Origin: Pseudomonas sp. PH1b | Lineage (GTDB): Bacteria > Pseudomonadota > Gammaproteobacteria > Pseudomonadales > Pseudomonadaceae | Assembly: GCF_000633395.1 (NCBI RefSeq) | Contig: NZ_AYMU01000016.1 | Span: forward strand, 62,001-126,000 | DNA: 64,000 nucleotides | Direction of reading: 5' to 3' | Shown here: positions 8,556 through 18,700 of the stretch, piece by piece | Position numbering within the stretch: the stretch's first letter is position 1 | How the letters are laid out: every line of letters starts with the position of its first letter | Notes under the pieces: model-generated | Database searches by the model: none | What the model saw: the letters and a program-made list of their open reading frames with translations, nothing else | What the model was told of the DNA's origin: nothing | Position numbers and translations under genes: made by a program

Positions 8556-9512
8556 ATGCAAGCACTGCAATTTTCCACCACTGGCGACCTCGCTTCCCTG
8601 CAATGGGTGGAGGTGCCAACCCCGGTGCCGGGGGCCGATCAGGTCCTGGTACGGATCAAGGCCGCCGGCCTCAACCCCAGCGATGTGAAGAACGTTCTCG
8701 GGCGTTTTCCCTACACCACCGTGCCACGGATTCCCGGACGGGATTTCGCCGGGGTGGTGGAGCAGGGGCCAGCCGAACTGCTGGGCCAGGCAGTCTGGGG
8801 CACCGGCAAGGAGCTGGGCTTTTTCGCCGATGGCAGCCACGCCCAGTACGTGGTCCTGGCGGCCAAGGGCGTGGCCCGCAAACCCACGCACCTGAGCTTT
8901 GCCCAGGCCGCCAGCCTCGGCGTGCCCTACACCACCGCCTGGGATGCCCTGGAGCGCAGCGGCGTAGCCAGTGGCACCCGCCTGATGGTGATCGGTGGCG
9001 GCGCAGTAGCCACGGCGGCCCTGGCCCTGGCCAAGGTGCGTGGGGCCCAGGTACTGGCGGCAGCACGGCGTCCGGAACAAGTGCGGGACCTGCAGTCCCA
9101 GGGGTATCACGCACTGTTGCTGGAGCAGCCGGAAACCTTGGCCGAACAGGTCAACCAGGTGTATGCCGGCGGTGCCGAGGTGATCTTCGACACCACCGGC
9201 TTCTGGCTGCCCGCCGCGGTGCCGGCCCTGGCCACCTTTGGCCGCATCGCGATCATCGCCGCCCCCCTGGACGGCCATGTGCAACTGCCGGCCCTGGCCC
9301 TGTATCGCAAGGGCGGCTCGGTGGTGGGGATCAACTCGCTGCTGTATGGCGTCGAGGCCTGCGCGGCGATGCTGGAGCAGTTCGGCCGCTATTTCGATGA
9401 AGGCCTGCTGCCGCTGCCGGAAGGCCTGGTTGAGTCGCCGCTGGAGCGGGGGCTGGAGCGTTATGCCGAAGTGAACCAGGGGCGCGGCGAAAAAATCATC
9501 CTCATCCCCTGA
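8556..9512 (+). CDS. Zinc-free medium-chain alcohol dehydrogenase / quinone oxidoreductase-like protein
   Basis: A 318-residue NAD(P)H-dependent oxidoreductase. It has a GroES-like N-terminal domain (VLVRIKAAGLNPSDVKNVLGRFPYTTVPRIPGRDFAGVV) and a Rossmann domain (LMVIGGGAVATAALALAKVRGAQVLAAAR). The Asn-Pro-Ser-Asp segment and the absence of the structural-zinc cysteine cluster place it with zinc-independent quinone oxidoreductases. ATG 8556 is preferred over 8544 because it has a GGA at reasonable spacing. It sits directly downstream of xapX. The substrate is unknown. Confidence 0.87.
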   Translation: MQALQFSTTGDLASLQWVEVPTPVPGADQVLVRIKAAGLNPSDVKNVLGRFPYTTVPRIPGRDFAGVVEQGPAELLGQAVWGTGKELGFFADGSHAQYVVLAAKGVARKPTHLSFAQAASLGVPYTTAWDALERSGVASGTRLMVIGGGAVATAALALAKVRGAQVLAAARRPEQVRDLQSQGYHALLLEQPETLAEQVNQVYAGGAEVIFDTTGFWLPAAVPALATFGRIAIIAAPLDGHVQLPALALYRKGGSVVGINSLLYGVEACAAMLEQFGRYFDEGLLPLPEGLVESPLERGLERYAEVNQGRGEKIILIP

Positions 9513-9528
9513 ACGCAGCGGCCATCCC

Positions 9529-10038
9529 TGCGCAGGCGCCAGCTTGCCGGCGAAGGAGGCCCTGAGATCGCCTTCGCCGGCAAGCCGGCTCCTACGGGGG
9601 AGGCGTGTGCTGTGTGCTTTGTGTAGGAGCCAGCTTGCTGGCGAAGGAGGCCTTGAGATCGCTTTCGCCGGCAAGCCGGCTCCTACGGGGGAGGCGTGTG
9701 CTGTGTGCCCTGTGTAGGAGCCAGCTTGCTGGCGAAGAAGCCTTGAGATCGCCTTCGCCGGCAAGCCGGCTCCTACGGGGGAGGGGTGTGCTGTGTGCTT
9801 TGTGTAGGAGCCAGCTTGCTGGCGAAGAGGCCTTGAGATCGCTTTCGCCGGCAAGCCGGCTCCTACGGGGGAGGCGTGTGCTGTGTGCTTTGTGTAGGAG
9901 CCAGCTTGCTGGCGAAGGAGGCCTTGAGATCGTCTTCGCCGGCAAGCCGGCTCCTACGGGGGGAGGCGTGCGCTGTGGGCTTTGTGTAGGAGCCAGCTTG
10001 CTGGCGAAGAGGCCCCTGGGACCTCCATCACCGGCAAG
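9529..10038. repeat. Tandem REPIN array, six copies with a period near 90 bp
   Basis: Each unit holds two inverted REP palindromes, GTAGGAGCCAGCTTGCTGGC and its partner GCCGGCAAGCCGGCTCCTAC, separated by about 25 bp. Units recur at about 9622, 9713, 9803, 9893 and 9984 joined by GGGGGAGGCGTGTGCTGTGTG, with an edge copy starting at 9529 and a degraded last copy. This fills the gap between the oxidoreductase and the NUP permease. No RAYT transposase is in the window. Reading frames spanning the array are by-products of the repeats. Confidence 0.95.
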
Positions 10039-10081
10039 CGGAACGCCGCCCGGCCGCACCTGGCCGCTCCCGGGAGAGCAA

Positions 10082-11107
10082 TCAGCTCTCGGGCACGCCT
10101 TTTTCCCAGGTCGACCAGTGCTTGAGGATGTCCTGGACCAGCGGATTGCCAGCCCGGTACAGGTTCTCCAGGGCCGGGGCGAAGCCGCCCTGGTCGGCGT
10201 ATTTCAGCAGGTTGTCGACTTCACTGGCGCCCGGTGCCGGGCGATCGAAGTCCGAGCCGGCGCGCACCACCGCCAGGCGCTGGATATCCACCAGGCCTTC
10301 GCGGCTGGCCCGCAGTAGCGCTTCGTAGGTGGAGTTGTCTTCCTGCTGGGTGGTGCAGTACAGGCCCTTGCCATCGGTCAGCAGCCGGGTCCAGACCTCG
10401 GCCCGTTCACTCAGGCGGGTGCCGGAGAACCAGGTGTTGCCCGCCAGGGTGTCGCAGCGGGTCACCACCGGTGGCTGGTTGGCCGGCGCATAGGGGTATT
10501 TCAAGCGCCAGGCGGCCGACTCCTTGCTCTCGCTCAAGGCCACCTTGTGGCTCAGGGCAAAGGCCTTGGCCTGGAGCTTCGGATTGAGCTCGAAGACCTC
10601 GGTCTTGTAGTCCAGGGGCGGTTTCTGGTTCGGCCCCTGGGTGTTGATCCCCAGGTAGCCGGTCGGCCAGTCCTTGGGCGCGTCCCGTGAATCCAGCTCC
10701 CACTGAGTGCCAAACTCCACCAGGTAATGGGCCCAGGCGGCGGTGCCGATGGTGCCCTGGTGCGGGCTGATGCCGGCGATCCCGGCGATCAGGAAATAGC
10801 TCTGGCGCAAATCGAACTTGGGCGACAGGGCCAGGGCCAGGGTCGACGCCGCGGCATTGGTCTGGCCCATGCCCGTGGTCAACAGGCACACATCCTGGTC
10901 ATTGCAACGAATGTTCGGGTACTGCGCCGCCAGCCCCGGCACCCTGATCTCGCGCTTCAACTCCAGCCGCTCGATCCAGTGCTGCGCCTCCGGCGCAAAC
11001 ATGCTGATCAGCACCACCTTGGGCTTGATTGGCGCCTCGGCGGCCCATGCCCCGCTGGCCAGCACCCCGCCGAGCCCGAGCCCCACCATCCACGAAATTC
11101 CCCGCAT
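10082..11107 (-). CDS. NUP-family purine nucleoside permease/phosphorylase-like protein
   Basis: A 341-residue protein with a signal peptide (about 1-22, ending ASGAWAAEA). The body resembles the NUP family: KPKVVLISMFAPEAQHWIERL, LLTTGMGQTNAAASTLALAL, YFLIAGIAGISPHQGTIGTAAWA. The fold is nucleoside-phosphorylase-like and some members have been described as nucleoside permeases. The next gene on the same strand, a Tsx-like outer-membrane nucleoside channel, supports a role in nucleoside scavenging. The two genes are separated by a 106-bp gap containing heptamer repeats. Confidence 0.85.
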   Translation of the reverse strand: MRGISWMVGLGLGGVLASGAWAAEAPIKPKVVLISMFAPEAQHWIERLELKREIRVPGLAAQYPNIRCNDQDVCLLTTGMGQTNAAASTLALALSPKFDLRQSYFLIAGIAGISPHQGTIGTAAWAHYLVEFGTQWELDSRDAPKDWPTGYLGINTQGPNQKPPLDYKTEVFELNPKLQAKAFALSHKVALSESKESAAWRLKYPYAPANQPPVVTRCDTLAGNTWFSGTRLSERAEVWTRLLTDGKGLYCTTQQEDNSTYEALLRASREGLVDIQRLAVVRAGSDFDRPAPGASEVDNLLKYADQGGFAPALENLYRAGNPLVQDILKHWSTWEKGVPES

Positions 11108-11171
11108 AACACCTCCATGACTGCCGTTGTTTGGCGTTTATCCTGCCAGACCCAGATTGCAACTCATCACC

Positions 11172-11206
11172 GCTTGCCACTTGCAGCTTGCAGCTTGCCA
11201 CTTGCC
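11172..11206. repeat. Heptamer microsatellite (GCTTGCA-type), five units
   Basis: Five consecutive 7-bp units of the form (G/A)CTTGC(A/C) between the nucleoside permease and the Tsx-like gene. The same heptamer family, on the other strand, forms a longer tract at 28517-28586. Confidence 0.8.
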
Positions 11207-11213
11207 GCTGCTG

Positions 11214-12170
11214 TTAAAACTGATACCCAACCCCGGCGTAATAGCCCCAGCCATTGGAGCGTGCGCGGAATTCGCCGTCGCCGAAGTTCAGCACACTGCC
11301 GTCCTCCCAATTGCCGCCGTTGTGAAAGTAGCGGCCTACCAGGGTGAAGCGCAGGTGGGTGAAGGAATACAGCAGCACGTTGGTGGCCACCGTGGCATTG
11401 GCGGTGCGTGCCGGGTTGTCCTTGTGCAGGTCGGAACCGAAATCGAAGTTGGTGAAGCCGATGTAGGTCAGCGACGCGCCGTTGCTGAAACGGTCGATGG
11501 GCACGATGTACTTCAGTTGGGCGCGGTAGCCATCCCAGGAATATTCGTTGCTGGCGCCGTAGTTTTCCCACTGGTAGCGGCCGTAGAAGTTGGCCGACAG
11601 GTTGACCCGCGAATGGGTGTCGATGTCGGTGCCCAGGCCGCTGTACAGGGTATTGGCGCGGTTGGCGGTGCGGCTGCCGTGGTCGTAGATCCAGTCGAAG
11701 GCCAGGTACCACTCCTTGATCGGGCCGATGGCCAGGCTGCGGCCGGCCAGGTAGTCGATGGAGATCCGTGGTTCGTGCTCCATGAACAGCGGCGAGCCAT
11801 GGTCCCAGATGCCCTTGTCGTGGCTGTTGCCGATGTCGAGGATCTTCGGCAGGTCGATGTAGCCGTACAGCTCGAACGGCCCCTTGCGCCCGAAGTATTC
11901 GTACTCCAGGTAGATATCGTCGGCCGGGCGTGGACCGAAGCTGATGTCCTTGCTGCCGATCAGCATCAGGTCCTGGTTGTACCAGTCGGAGAGGTAGGCG
12001 CCGGGCTTGGCCGACTCCACATCGGCGCTGAGGCTTTCGCCCTGGGCTGATTCATCGGCGTTGGGGGGCTGGGCCAGGGTGGTGCAACTGAGTAGTCCTG
12101 TAACGCCGGCCAGGAGCAGGGAAACAAGTGACGGCGAGGGGGCCGCCAGGTGTCGGGTGTTGCTGGGCAT
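11214..12170 (-). CDS. Tsx-like nucleoside-specific outer-membrane channel
   Basis: A 318-residue protein with a signal peptide (hydrophobic SLVSLLLAGVTGLLSCTTLAQ, cleaved near residue 33). Amphipathic beta strands follow and the protein ends Y-A-G-V-G-Y-Q-F, the aromatic C-terminus of a beta-barrel. The internal pattern YLSDWYNQDLMLIGSK...GPRPADDIYLEYEYFGRKGPFELYGYIDLPK fits the Tsx / nucleoside channel family. ATG 12170 has AAGGA upstream. An in-frame start at 12257 would add a non-signal-like extension. It lies upstream of the NUP gene on the same strand. Confidence 0.88.
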   Translation of the reverse strand: MPSNTRHLAAPSPSLVSLLLAGVTGLLSCTTLAQPPNADESAQGESLSADVESAKPGAYLSDWYNQDLMLIGSKDISFGPRPADDIYLEYEYFGRKGPFELYGYIDLPKILDIGNSHDKGIWDHGSPLFMEHEPRISIDYLAGRSLAIGPIKEWYLAFDWIYDHGSRTANRANTLYSGLGTDIDTHSRVNLSANFYGRYQWENYGASNEYSWDGYRAQLKYIVPIDRFSNGASLTYIGFTNFDFGSDLHKDNPARTANATVATNVLLYSFTHLRFTLVGRYFHNGGNWEDGSVLNFGDGEFRARSNGWGYYAGVGYQF

Positions 12171-12701
12171 GGAAAGTCCTTGTTCGTGCGAGATGAAGTC
12201 CCTGTCATGGGTACGCCAGAAAAAAGTGGCGAACACAGGTGAACAGGCTGCACGCAAACGTTTGCATATGCCATACCAACTTCAACGCAAGGTTGAGTGA
12301 CAGCGCCACGGCGGCGGTTCTGGCGGCCGGCAGAAGTGCTGGCGAAAAGGGCAGGGGAAAGGTTGATGAAACGGTCAGGATTTACCCGTCCAGAACGCCG
12401 CAGAAGGAGGTTTTGAATCTTGTGGATACAATCGTATTTGAGATAAGCGGTTTTTATAACTAATTGAAAAATAACCAATATTTATCTTTGTTAAACGTTT
12501 AATCCGACATTTTCAACCAAAGTATTAATGCTATTTGACGGCGCCGAAAACCAGGCGAGGTTGCGCGCTTCGTCTAGGTTTCGTCCTCAGGAGATTTCAC
12601 TACTGTCAGGTTTTTACGTCCCTGCGCCCTTGAAACGGATGACACCTTCAGCTCGCGCAGCGGTTCACGGATGAGAAGCCTGACCGATCAAGGAGTTGAG
12701 C
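12171..12701. other. AT-rich intergenic region upstream of the giant autotransporter
   Basis: About 530 bp separating divergent genes. The stretch 12410-12535 is much more AT-rich than the rest of the window, which suits a regulated promoter or nucleoid-protein binding. I see no convincing gene; short frames here lack ribosome-binding sites and protein-like composition. An AAGGAG at 12690-12695 serves the autotransporter start. Confidence 0.6.
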
Positions 12702-15700
12702 GTGGAAAAAGGTCAGTTCAAGGATGATGTTGCCCCTCTTTCTCCCCTCTCCATGGCGATTCGCCTGGGCCTTGCCGGGCTGGTGTGGGGGCTGCTCAGC
12801 CCGACAGCCATGGCAGCCTGCACACCGGCCACGCCGACCACGGGGGACCTGGTCACCTGCAGTGGCAACGCCACGTCGCTGTTGACCAATGCGTTTTCCA
12901 GTACTGCCGATAACCTCACGGTCACCGTCAGCAACGGTGCGACCTTCAACTCGTTGCTCGGCGGTACGGCGATCAACCTCACTGGCAACAACATTACCTT
13001 GAACAACTCCGGCACCATCGACCCTTCGCTGCTGGGGGTGGTGACGCTGTTGAGCAACGGCGCGGTGATCGGCAATGGTGCGGCGGGCAATGTGAACATC
13101 AACAACACCGCCACCGGGACCATGAACGGCACCGCGGGAATTCTCGGCCTGGACCTGGCCACCCTCAACGGCATGGCGCTCAACGTCAACAACGCTGCGG
13201 GGGGCGTCACCACCATTGTCAACAACGGCTCCATCGGTTCATCGTCCCTGCTGGGGCTGACCCTGCTGGGGGCCGACGCCCCGGTGGTGGCGGTGCATGG
13301 CGGGTCCCAGGTCAACATGACCAACAACGGCTCCCTGGTGGGCCGGGTGGCTTTCCAATCTGCCACCGGTGGCAACCGTTTCACCAACACCGGCTCGATC
13401 ACCGGTGGTGTCTCCATGGGGGCCGCGAGCACCAACACCTTCACCGCCGTCACCGGTTCCTCGGTGCTGAGTGGCGGTGGGGTGGGCATCAGCCTGGGCG
13501 GCCTGCTGGGCATCGACCTGACCTTTGCCCCCACTGGGCAGATCGACGGTGGCGCCGCCGGCTCCAATACCCTGGTGCTGCAGAACAACCTCGGGGTTGG
13601 GGGCGGTACTTCCGGCGCGGGCAGTGCCTCCAGCGCCAACTACATCAACTTCAACAACCTGACTCTCAACAGCGGTACCTGGACCCTGCAGGGGCCGCTG
13701 GTCAGCGGCAGTACCACCCTCAACGGCGGCGTGGCGCAGTACAACAACAGCGCTGCGTTCGGCAGCGGGCTGCTGACCTCCAACGGCGGGATACTCCAGG
13801 CCAGCATCGCCGGCCTGACCCTCAGCAACCTGGTCAGCCTGGGCAATGGCGGCCTGACGTTGCAAGGCAGCAACAGCACCACCCTGGGCGGCGTGATCTC
13901 CGGCACGGGTGGCCTGACCAAAGCCGGCAGCGGACAACTGACCCTCAACGGCGCCAACACCTACAGTGGCACTACCCAGCTCAATGCCGGCTCGCTGCAG
14001 GTGGGCAACAACCTGGCCCTGGGGACTGGCAACGTGATCGTCGGCGGCGCGGGCACAATTTCGACCCCGGGCACGGTCAACCTGGCCAACAACTTCACGC
14101 TCAACAACAGCCTGAGCACGACGGGCACCGGTGCGCTGACCCTGTCGGGCACGGTCAGCGGCGCCGGCGCAATCACCAAGGCAGGCACCGGCAGCCTGAC
14201 CCTCAATGGCATCAACAGCGCTTACACCGGCGCCACCACCCTGGCCGCCGGGAGCCTGGTGCTCGGCAACGGTTTGGCGCTGGGCACCGGTAACCTGACG
14301 GTCACTGGCAGCTCCAGCCTGGACACCAGTGCCGCGGTGAACCTGAGCAACAATCTGACGCTGAACGCCAACCTGAACCTGCTCGGTAGCAACGCGCTGA
14401 GCCTGGATGGAGTCCTGTCGGGGACGGGAGGGTTGAACAAGAGTGGTGCTGGCAGCTTGACCCTCAGCGGCAACAACACCTACCAGGGCGCCACCTCGCT
14501 CAATGGCGGCTCCCTGCTGCTGGGCAGCAACACGGCGCTGGGCACCGGAAGCCTGGACACTGCGGCCGGCGTTACCCTGGACAGCACCACGGCGGTGACC
14601 CTGGCCAATGCCGTGAACATGGCGGCCAACCTGACCCTGGGTGGCAGTCAGGCGCTGACCCTGGCCGGGGCCCTCAACGGTGCCGGCGGGCTGGTGAAGA
14701 ACGGCGCTGCCAGCCTGACCCTGTCCGGTAACAACGGTTACCTGGGCAACACCGCGCTCAACAGCGGTTCACTGGTGGTGGGCAGCAATTCGGCCCTGGG
14801 CCTGGGGAGCCTGAATGCGGCTGCCAACACCAGCCTCGACGCCAGCTCTGCAGTGACCCTGGGCAACAGCCTGAACCTGGCCGGCAACCTGAACATCGGC
14901 GGCAGTGCCAACCTGACCCTGGCCGGGGTCGTCGGGGGCAATGGCGGCCTGACCAAGAACGGTGCGGCCAACCTGGTCCTCAACGGGGCCAATACCTTCC
15001 AGGCCGGGACCACCCTGAACGCCGGCACCCTGACCCTGGGCAACAATGCCGCCCTGGGCTCTGGTGCGTTGACCGTGGCCGGCGCCGGACACCTGGCGTC
15101 AAGCGCCAGCCTGGACCTGCTCAACGACATCGTGCTCAACGCCGACCTGACCCTGGACGGCCTCAACCCCTTGATCCTGGACGGCGTCATCAGTGGCCCC
15201 AACGGCCTGATCAAGAATGGCGCGGCCGGCCTCACCCTCAATGGCAGCAACACCTACCAGGGGGGCACCCTGCTCAATGCCGGCAGCCTGACCCTGGGCA
15301 ACGGCTCGGCCCTGGGCACCGGCGCCCTGACCGTGGCCGGCGCCGCCGTGTTGAACAACAGCAGCGCCCTGGCCCTGAACAACGCCGTCAACCTCAACGC
15401 CAACCTGACGGTGGGAGGCAGCAACGCCTTGACCCTGGGCGGGGTGATCGGGGGCACCGCAGGCTTGATCAAGACGGGAACCTCGAGCCTGACCCTCAAC
15501 GGCAACAACAGCTACCAGGGCACCACCTCATTGACCGGCGGTTCGCTGATGGTCGGCTCCAACACGGCACTGGGCACCGGCGTCCTGAACGCCTCCGCCG
15601 GCACCACACTGGATGCCAGCACCACGGCCAGCCTGGGCAACAACGTCAACCTGCTGGGCAACCTGACCCTTGGCGGCAGCAATGCCCTGACCCTGGGTGG

Positions 15701-18700
15701 ATTGATCAATGGCGCCGGAGGCCTGATCAAGAACGGCAACGCCGACCTGGTGCTCAATGGCGCCAACGGCTACCTGGGCAATACCGCGCTCAATGCCGGC
15801 AAGCTGGTGCTGGGCAATGCCAGCGCTCTGGGCAACGGCATCCTCAATGCGGCAGCCGGCACCGCGCTGGACGCCAACACTGCGCTGACCCTGACCAACC
15901 AGGTGACCCTGGCGGGCGGGGTGACGGTCGGCGGTACTTCCGACCTGGGGCTTGGCGGCCTGGTCAGTGGCGCGGGCAGCCTGATCAAGAATGGCGCAGC
16001 CAATCTGACCCTCAACGGTCTCAACACCTACCAGGGCGGCACCACCCTGAATGCCGGGACCCTGACCCTGGGCAATGGCTCGGCCCTGGGCAGTGGTGCC
16101 CTGACGGTGGGCGGCGCCGCGAACCTGGACAGCAGTGCCAGCATCGGCCTGAACAACAGCCTGATACTCAATGGTGCCTTGAGCGTGGCCGGCAGCAATG
16201 ACCTGACCCTCAATGGCGGCATCAGCGGCAGCGCGGCCTTGATCAAGAATGGCGGGGCGAACCTAGCCCTCAACGGCAACAACAGCTACCAGGGCGGCAC
16301 TACCCTGAATGCCGGCAGCCTGACCCTGGGCAGCAGCGGTGCCCTGGGCTCCGGCGTGCTGACGGTGGGCGGCGCGGCAACCCTGGACAACAGCATGCCC
16401 TTGAGCCTGGCCAACAACCTGGTGCTCAACGCGAACCTGAGCCTGGCCGGCAACAACGACCTGGTGCTTGCCGGGGGCATCAGTGGCAGCGGTGGCCTGG
16501 TCAAGAACGGCTTGAGCAACCTGGCCCTGTTGGGCAACAACAGTTTCAGCGGCACCTTGAATATCCTTGCCGGCAGTGTCAGCACCCTGGCCAGTGGCGC
16601 CCTGGGCAACAGCTCGGGGGCCAACATCGGTAGCGGTGCGAGCCTCAACCTGGGGGCCAGTGACAGCCTGGCGGGACTGTCCGGCACCGGCTCGCTGCAA
16701 CTCAGCCCCGGTGCGACCCTGAGTGTCGGCGGCAGCAATACCAGCAGCACTTTTGGCGGCAATATCAATGGCAGTGGCCAATTGACCAAGCAGGGCAGCG
16801 GCATCCTGAGCCTGAGCGGAATCAACGATCTGACCGGCGACACCCTGGTCAGCGGCGGCACCTTGAATGTCGGCGGCTCCCTGGGCAGCGCCAACGTCAC
16901 CGTCAACAGCGGCGCCACCCTGACCGGCAGCGGCTCGCTGCTGGGGGCGGTGAACATCGCCAGCGGCGGCCACCTGGCCCTGAACTCCGGCAGCACCCTG
17001 TCCATGGATGCCCTGGCGCTGGCCAGCGGTGCCAACCTGGATGCCAACCTGGGAGCGCCTTCCACCACTTCGCTGCTGAACGTGGGCGGCAACCTGACCC
17101 TCAACGGCCAGCTCAATGTCACCGATGCCGGCGGTTTCGGCGTCGGTGTGTATCGCCTGATCAACTACACCGGCAGCCTTTCCGGCCCAGGCCTGAATAT
17201 CGCCAGCGTGCCGGTGGGCTACAACCTCGGCGATCTGGTGGTGCAGGCCGGTGTCGCCAATCAGGTCAACATTCTGGTCTCGGCGCCCAATGCCAACATC
17301 CGTTTCTGGGACGGCAGCCAGACCGTGGCCAACGGCGTGGTGGACGGTGGTAGCGGCACCTGGAACGCAGGGGGCAGCAACTGGACTTCGGTCAACGGCA
17401 CCCTGAACCAGGCCTGGGCCAATGACTTTGCGGTGTTCCAGGGGACTGCGGGCACCGTGACCGTGGCGGGCGACCAAAGCTTCACCGGCATGCAGTTCCT
17501 CACGGACGGCTACAACCTGGTGGCCGGCGCCGCCGGTGCGCTGAACGCCGTCAATGGCACGGGCGGCAACACGGCGATCCGGGTCGACCCGAACGTCACC
17601 GCCACCCTGGGAGTCGGCATCCACGGCAGCGGCACCCTGGCCAAGCTCGACACCGGCACCCTGGTGCTCAACGGTGCCAATACCTACAGCGGCGGCACCC
17701 TGCTCAATGGCGGCACCCTGGTGGTCGGCAACAACAGCGCCCTGGGCACGGGGGCCTTGACCGCCGCCGCCGGCACCACCCTGGACAGCAACAGCGCGGT
17801 CAATCTCGGCAATGCCCTGAACCTGGGCGGCAACCTGACGATCGGCGGCTCCCAGGCCTTGACCCTGAGCGGTGTGCTCAGCGGTGCTGGCGGCCTGCTC
17901 AAGAACGGCGCGGCGAGCCTGACCCTGGGCGGCAACAACAGCTACCTGGGACCGACTGCGCTGAATGCCGGTGGGCTGATCCTGGCCAGCAACACGGCCT
18001 TGGGCGGCGGTGCGCTCAACGCTGCAGGCGGCACCCAGCTGGATGCCAGCAGCGCCGTCAGCCTGGGCAACACGCTGAACCTGGCCGGCAGCCTGGCAGT
18101 GGGCGGCAGCGCCGACCTGACCTTGAATGGCGCGGTCAATGGCGCCGGCAGCCTGGTGAAGAACGGCGCGGCCAACCTGACCCTCAACGGTGGCAATGGC
18201 TACAGCGGCGGCACCGTGCTGAATGCCGGAACCCTGACCCTGGGCAACGCCACGGCCCTGGGCAGCGGCGCCCTGGCTGTGGGCGGCGCCTCGAACCTGG
18301 ACAGCAACACTGCGCTCACCCTGAGCAACGCGCTGCTGCTCAACGCCAGCCTGACCCTGCCTGGCAGTAACGACCTGAGCCTGGGTGGCGTGCTCAGTGG
18401 TGCCGGTGCTCTGGTCAAGAACGGTGCTGCCAACCTGAGTCTCAATGGCGTCAACAGCTACCAGGGCGGCACCACCCTGAATGCCGGCACCCTGAGCCTG
18501 GGCAACGGCGCGGCCCTGGGCACTGGCGCGTTGACCGTGGCCGGTGCCGCAACGCTGGACAACAGCAGCGCCTTGGCCCTGAACAACAACCTGAACCTCA
18601 ACGCCGGCTTGACCCTGGCCGGGAACAACGACCTGACCCTGGGCGGGGCGCTGGCCGGCGGCGGCACCCTGAACAAGCACGGCAACAGTGCGCTGACCCT

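Noticed and set aside
9529..10038. CRISPR array (regularly spaced repeats)
   Set aside because: The sequences between repeats are conserved, not unique spacers; the repeats are REP palindromes and there are no cas genes.
9605..10318. Open frames running through the REPIN array in both directions
   Set aside because: The 90-bp repeat period is a multiple of three, so stops are avoided by repetition; the predicted proteins are repeats of CALCRSQLAGE-type REP translations.
12239..12463. Small plus-strand frame upstream of the autotransporter gene
   Set aside because: No ribosome-binding site, overlap with the opposite-strand leader of the Tsx-like gene, and composition unlike a protein.
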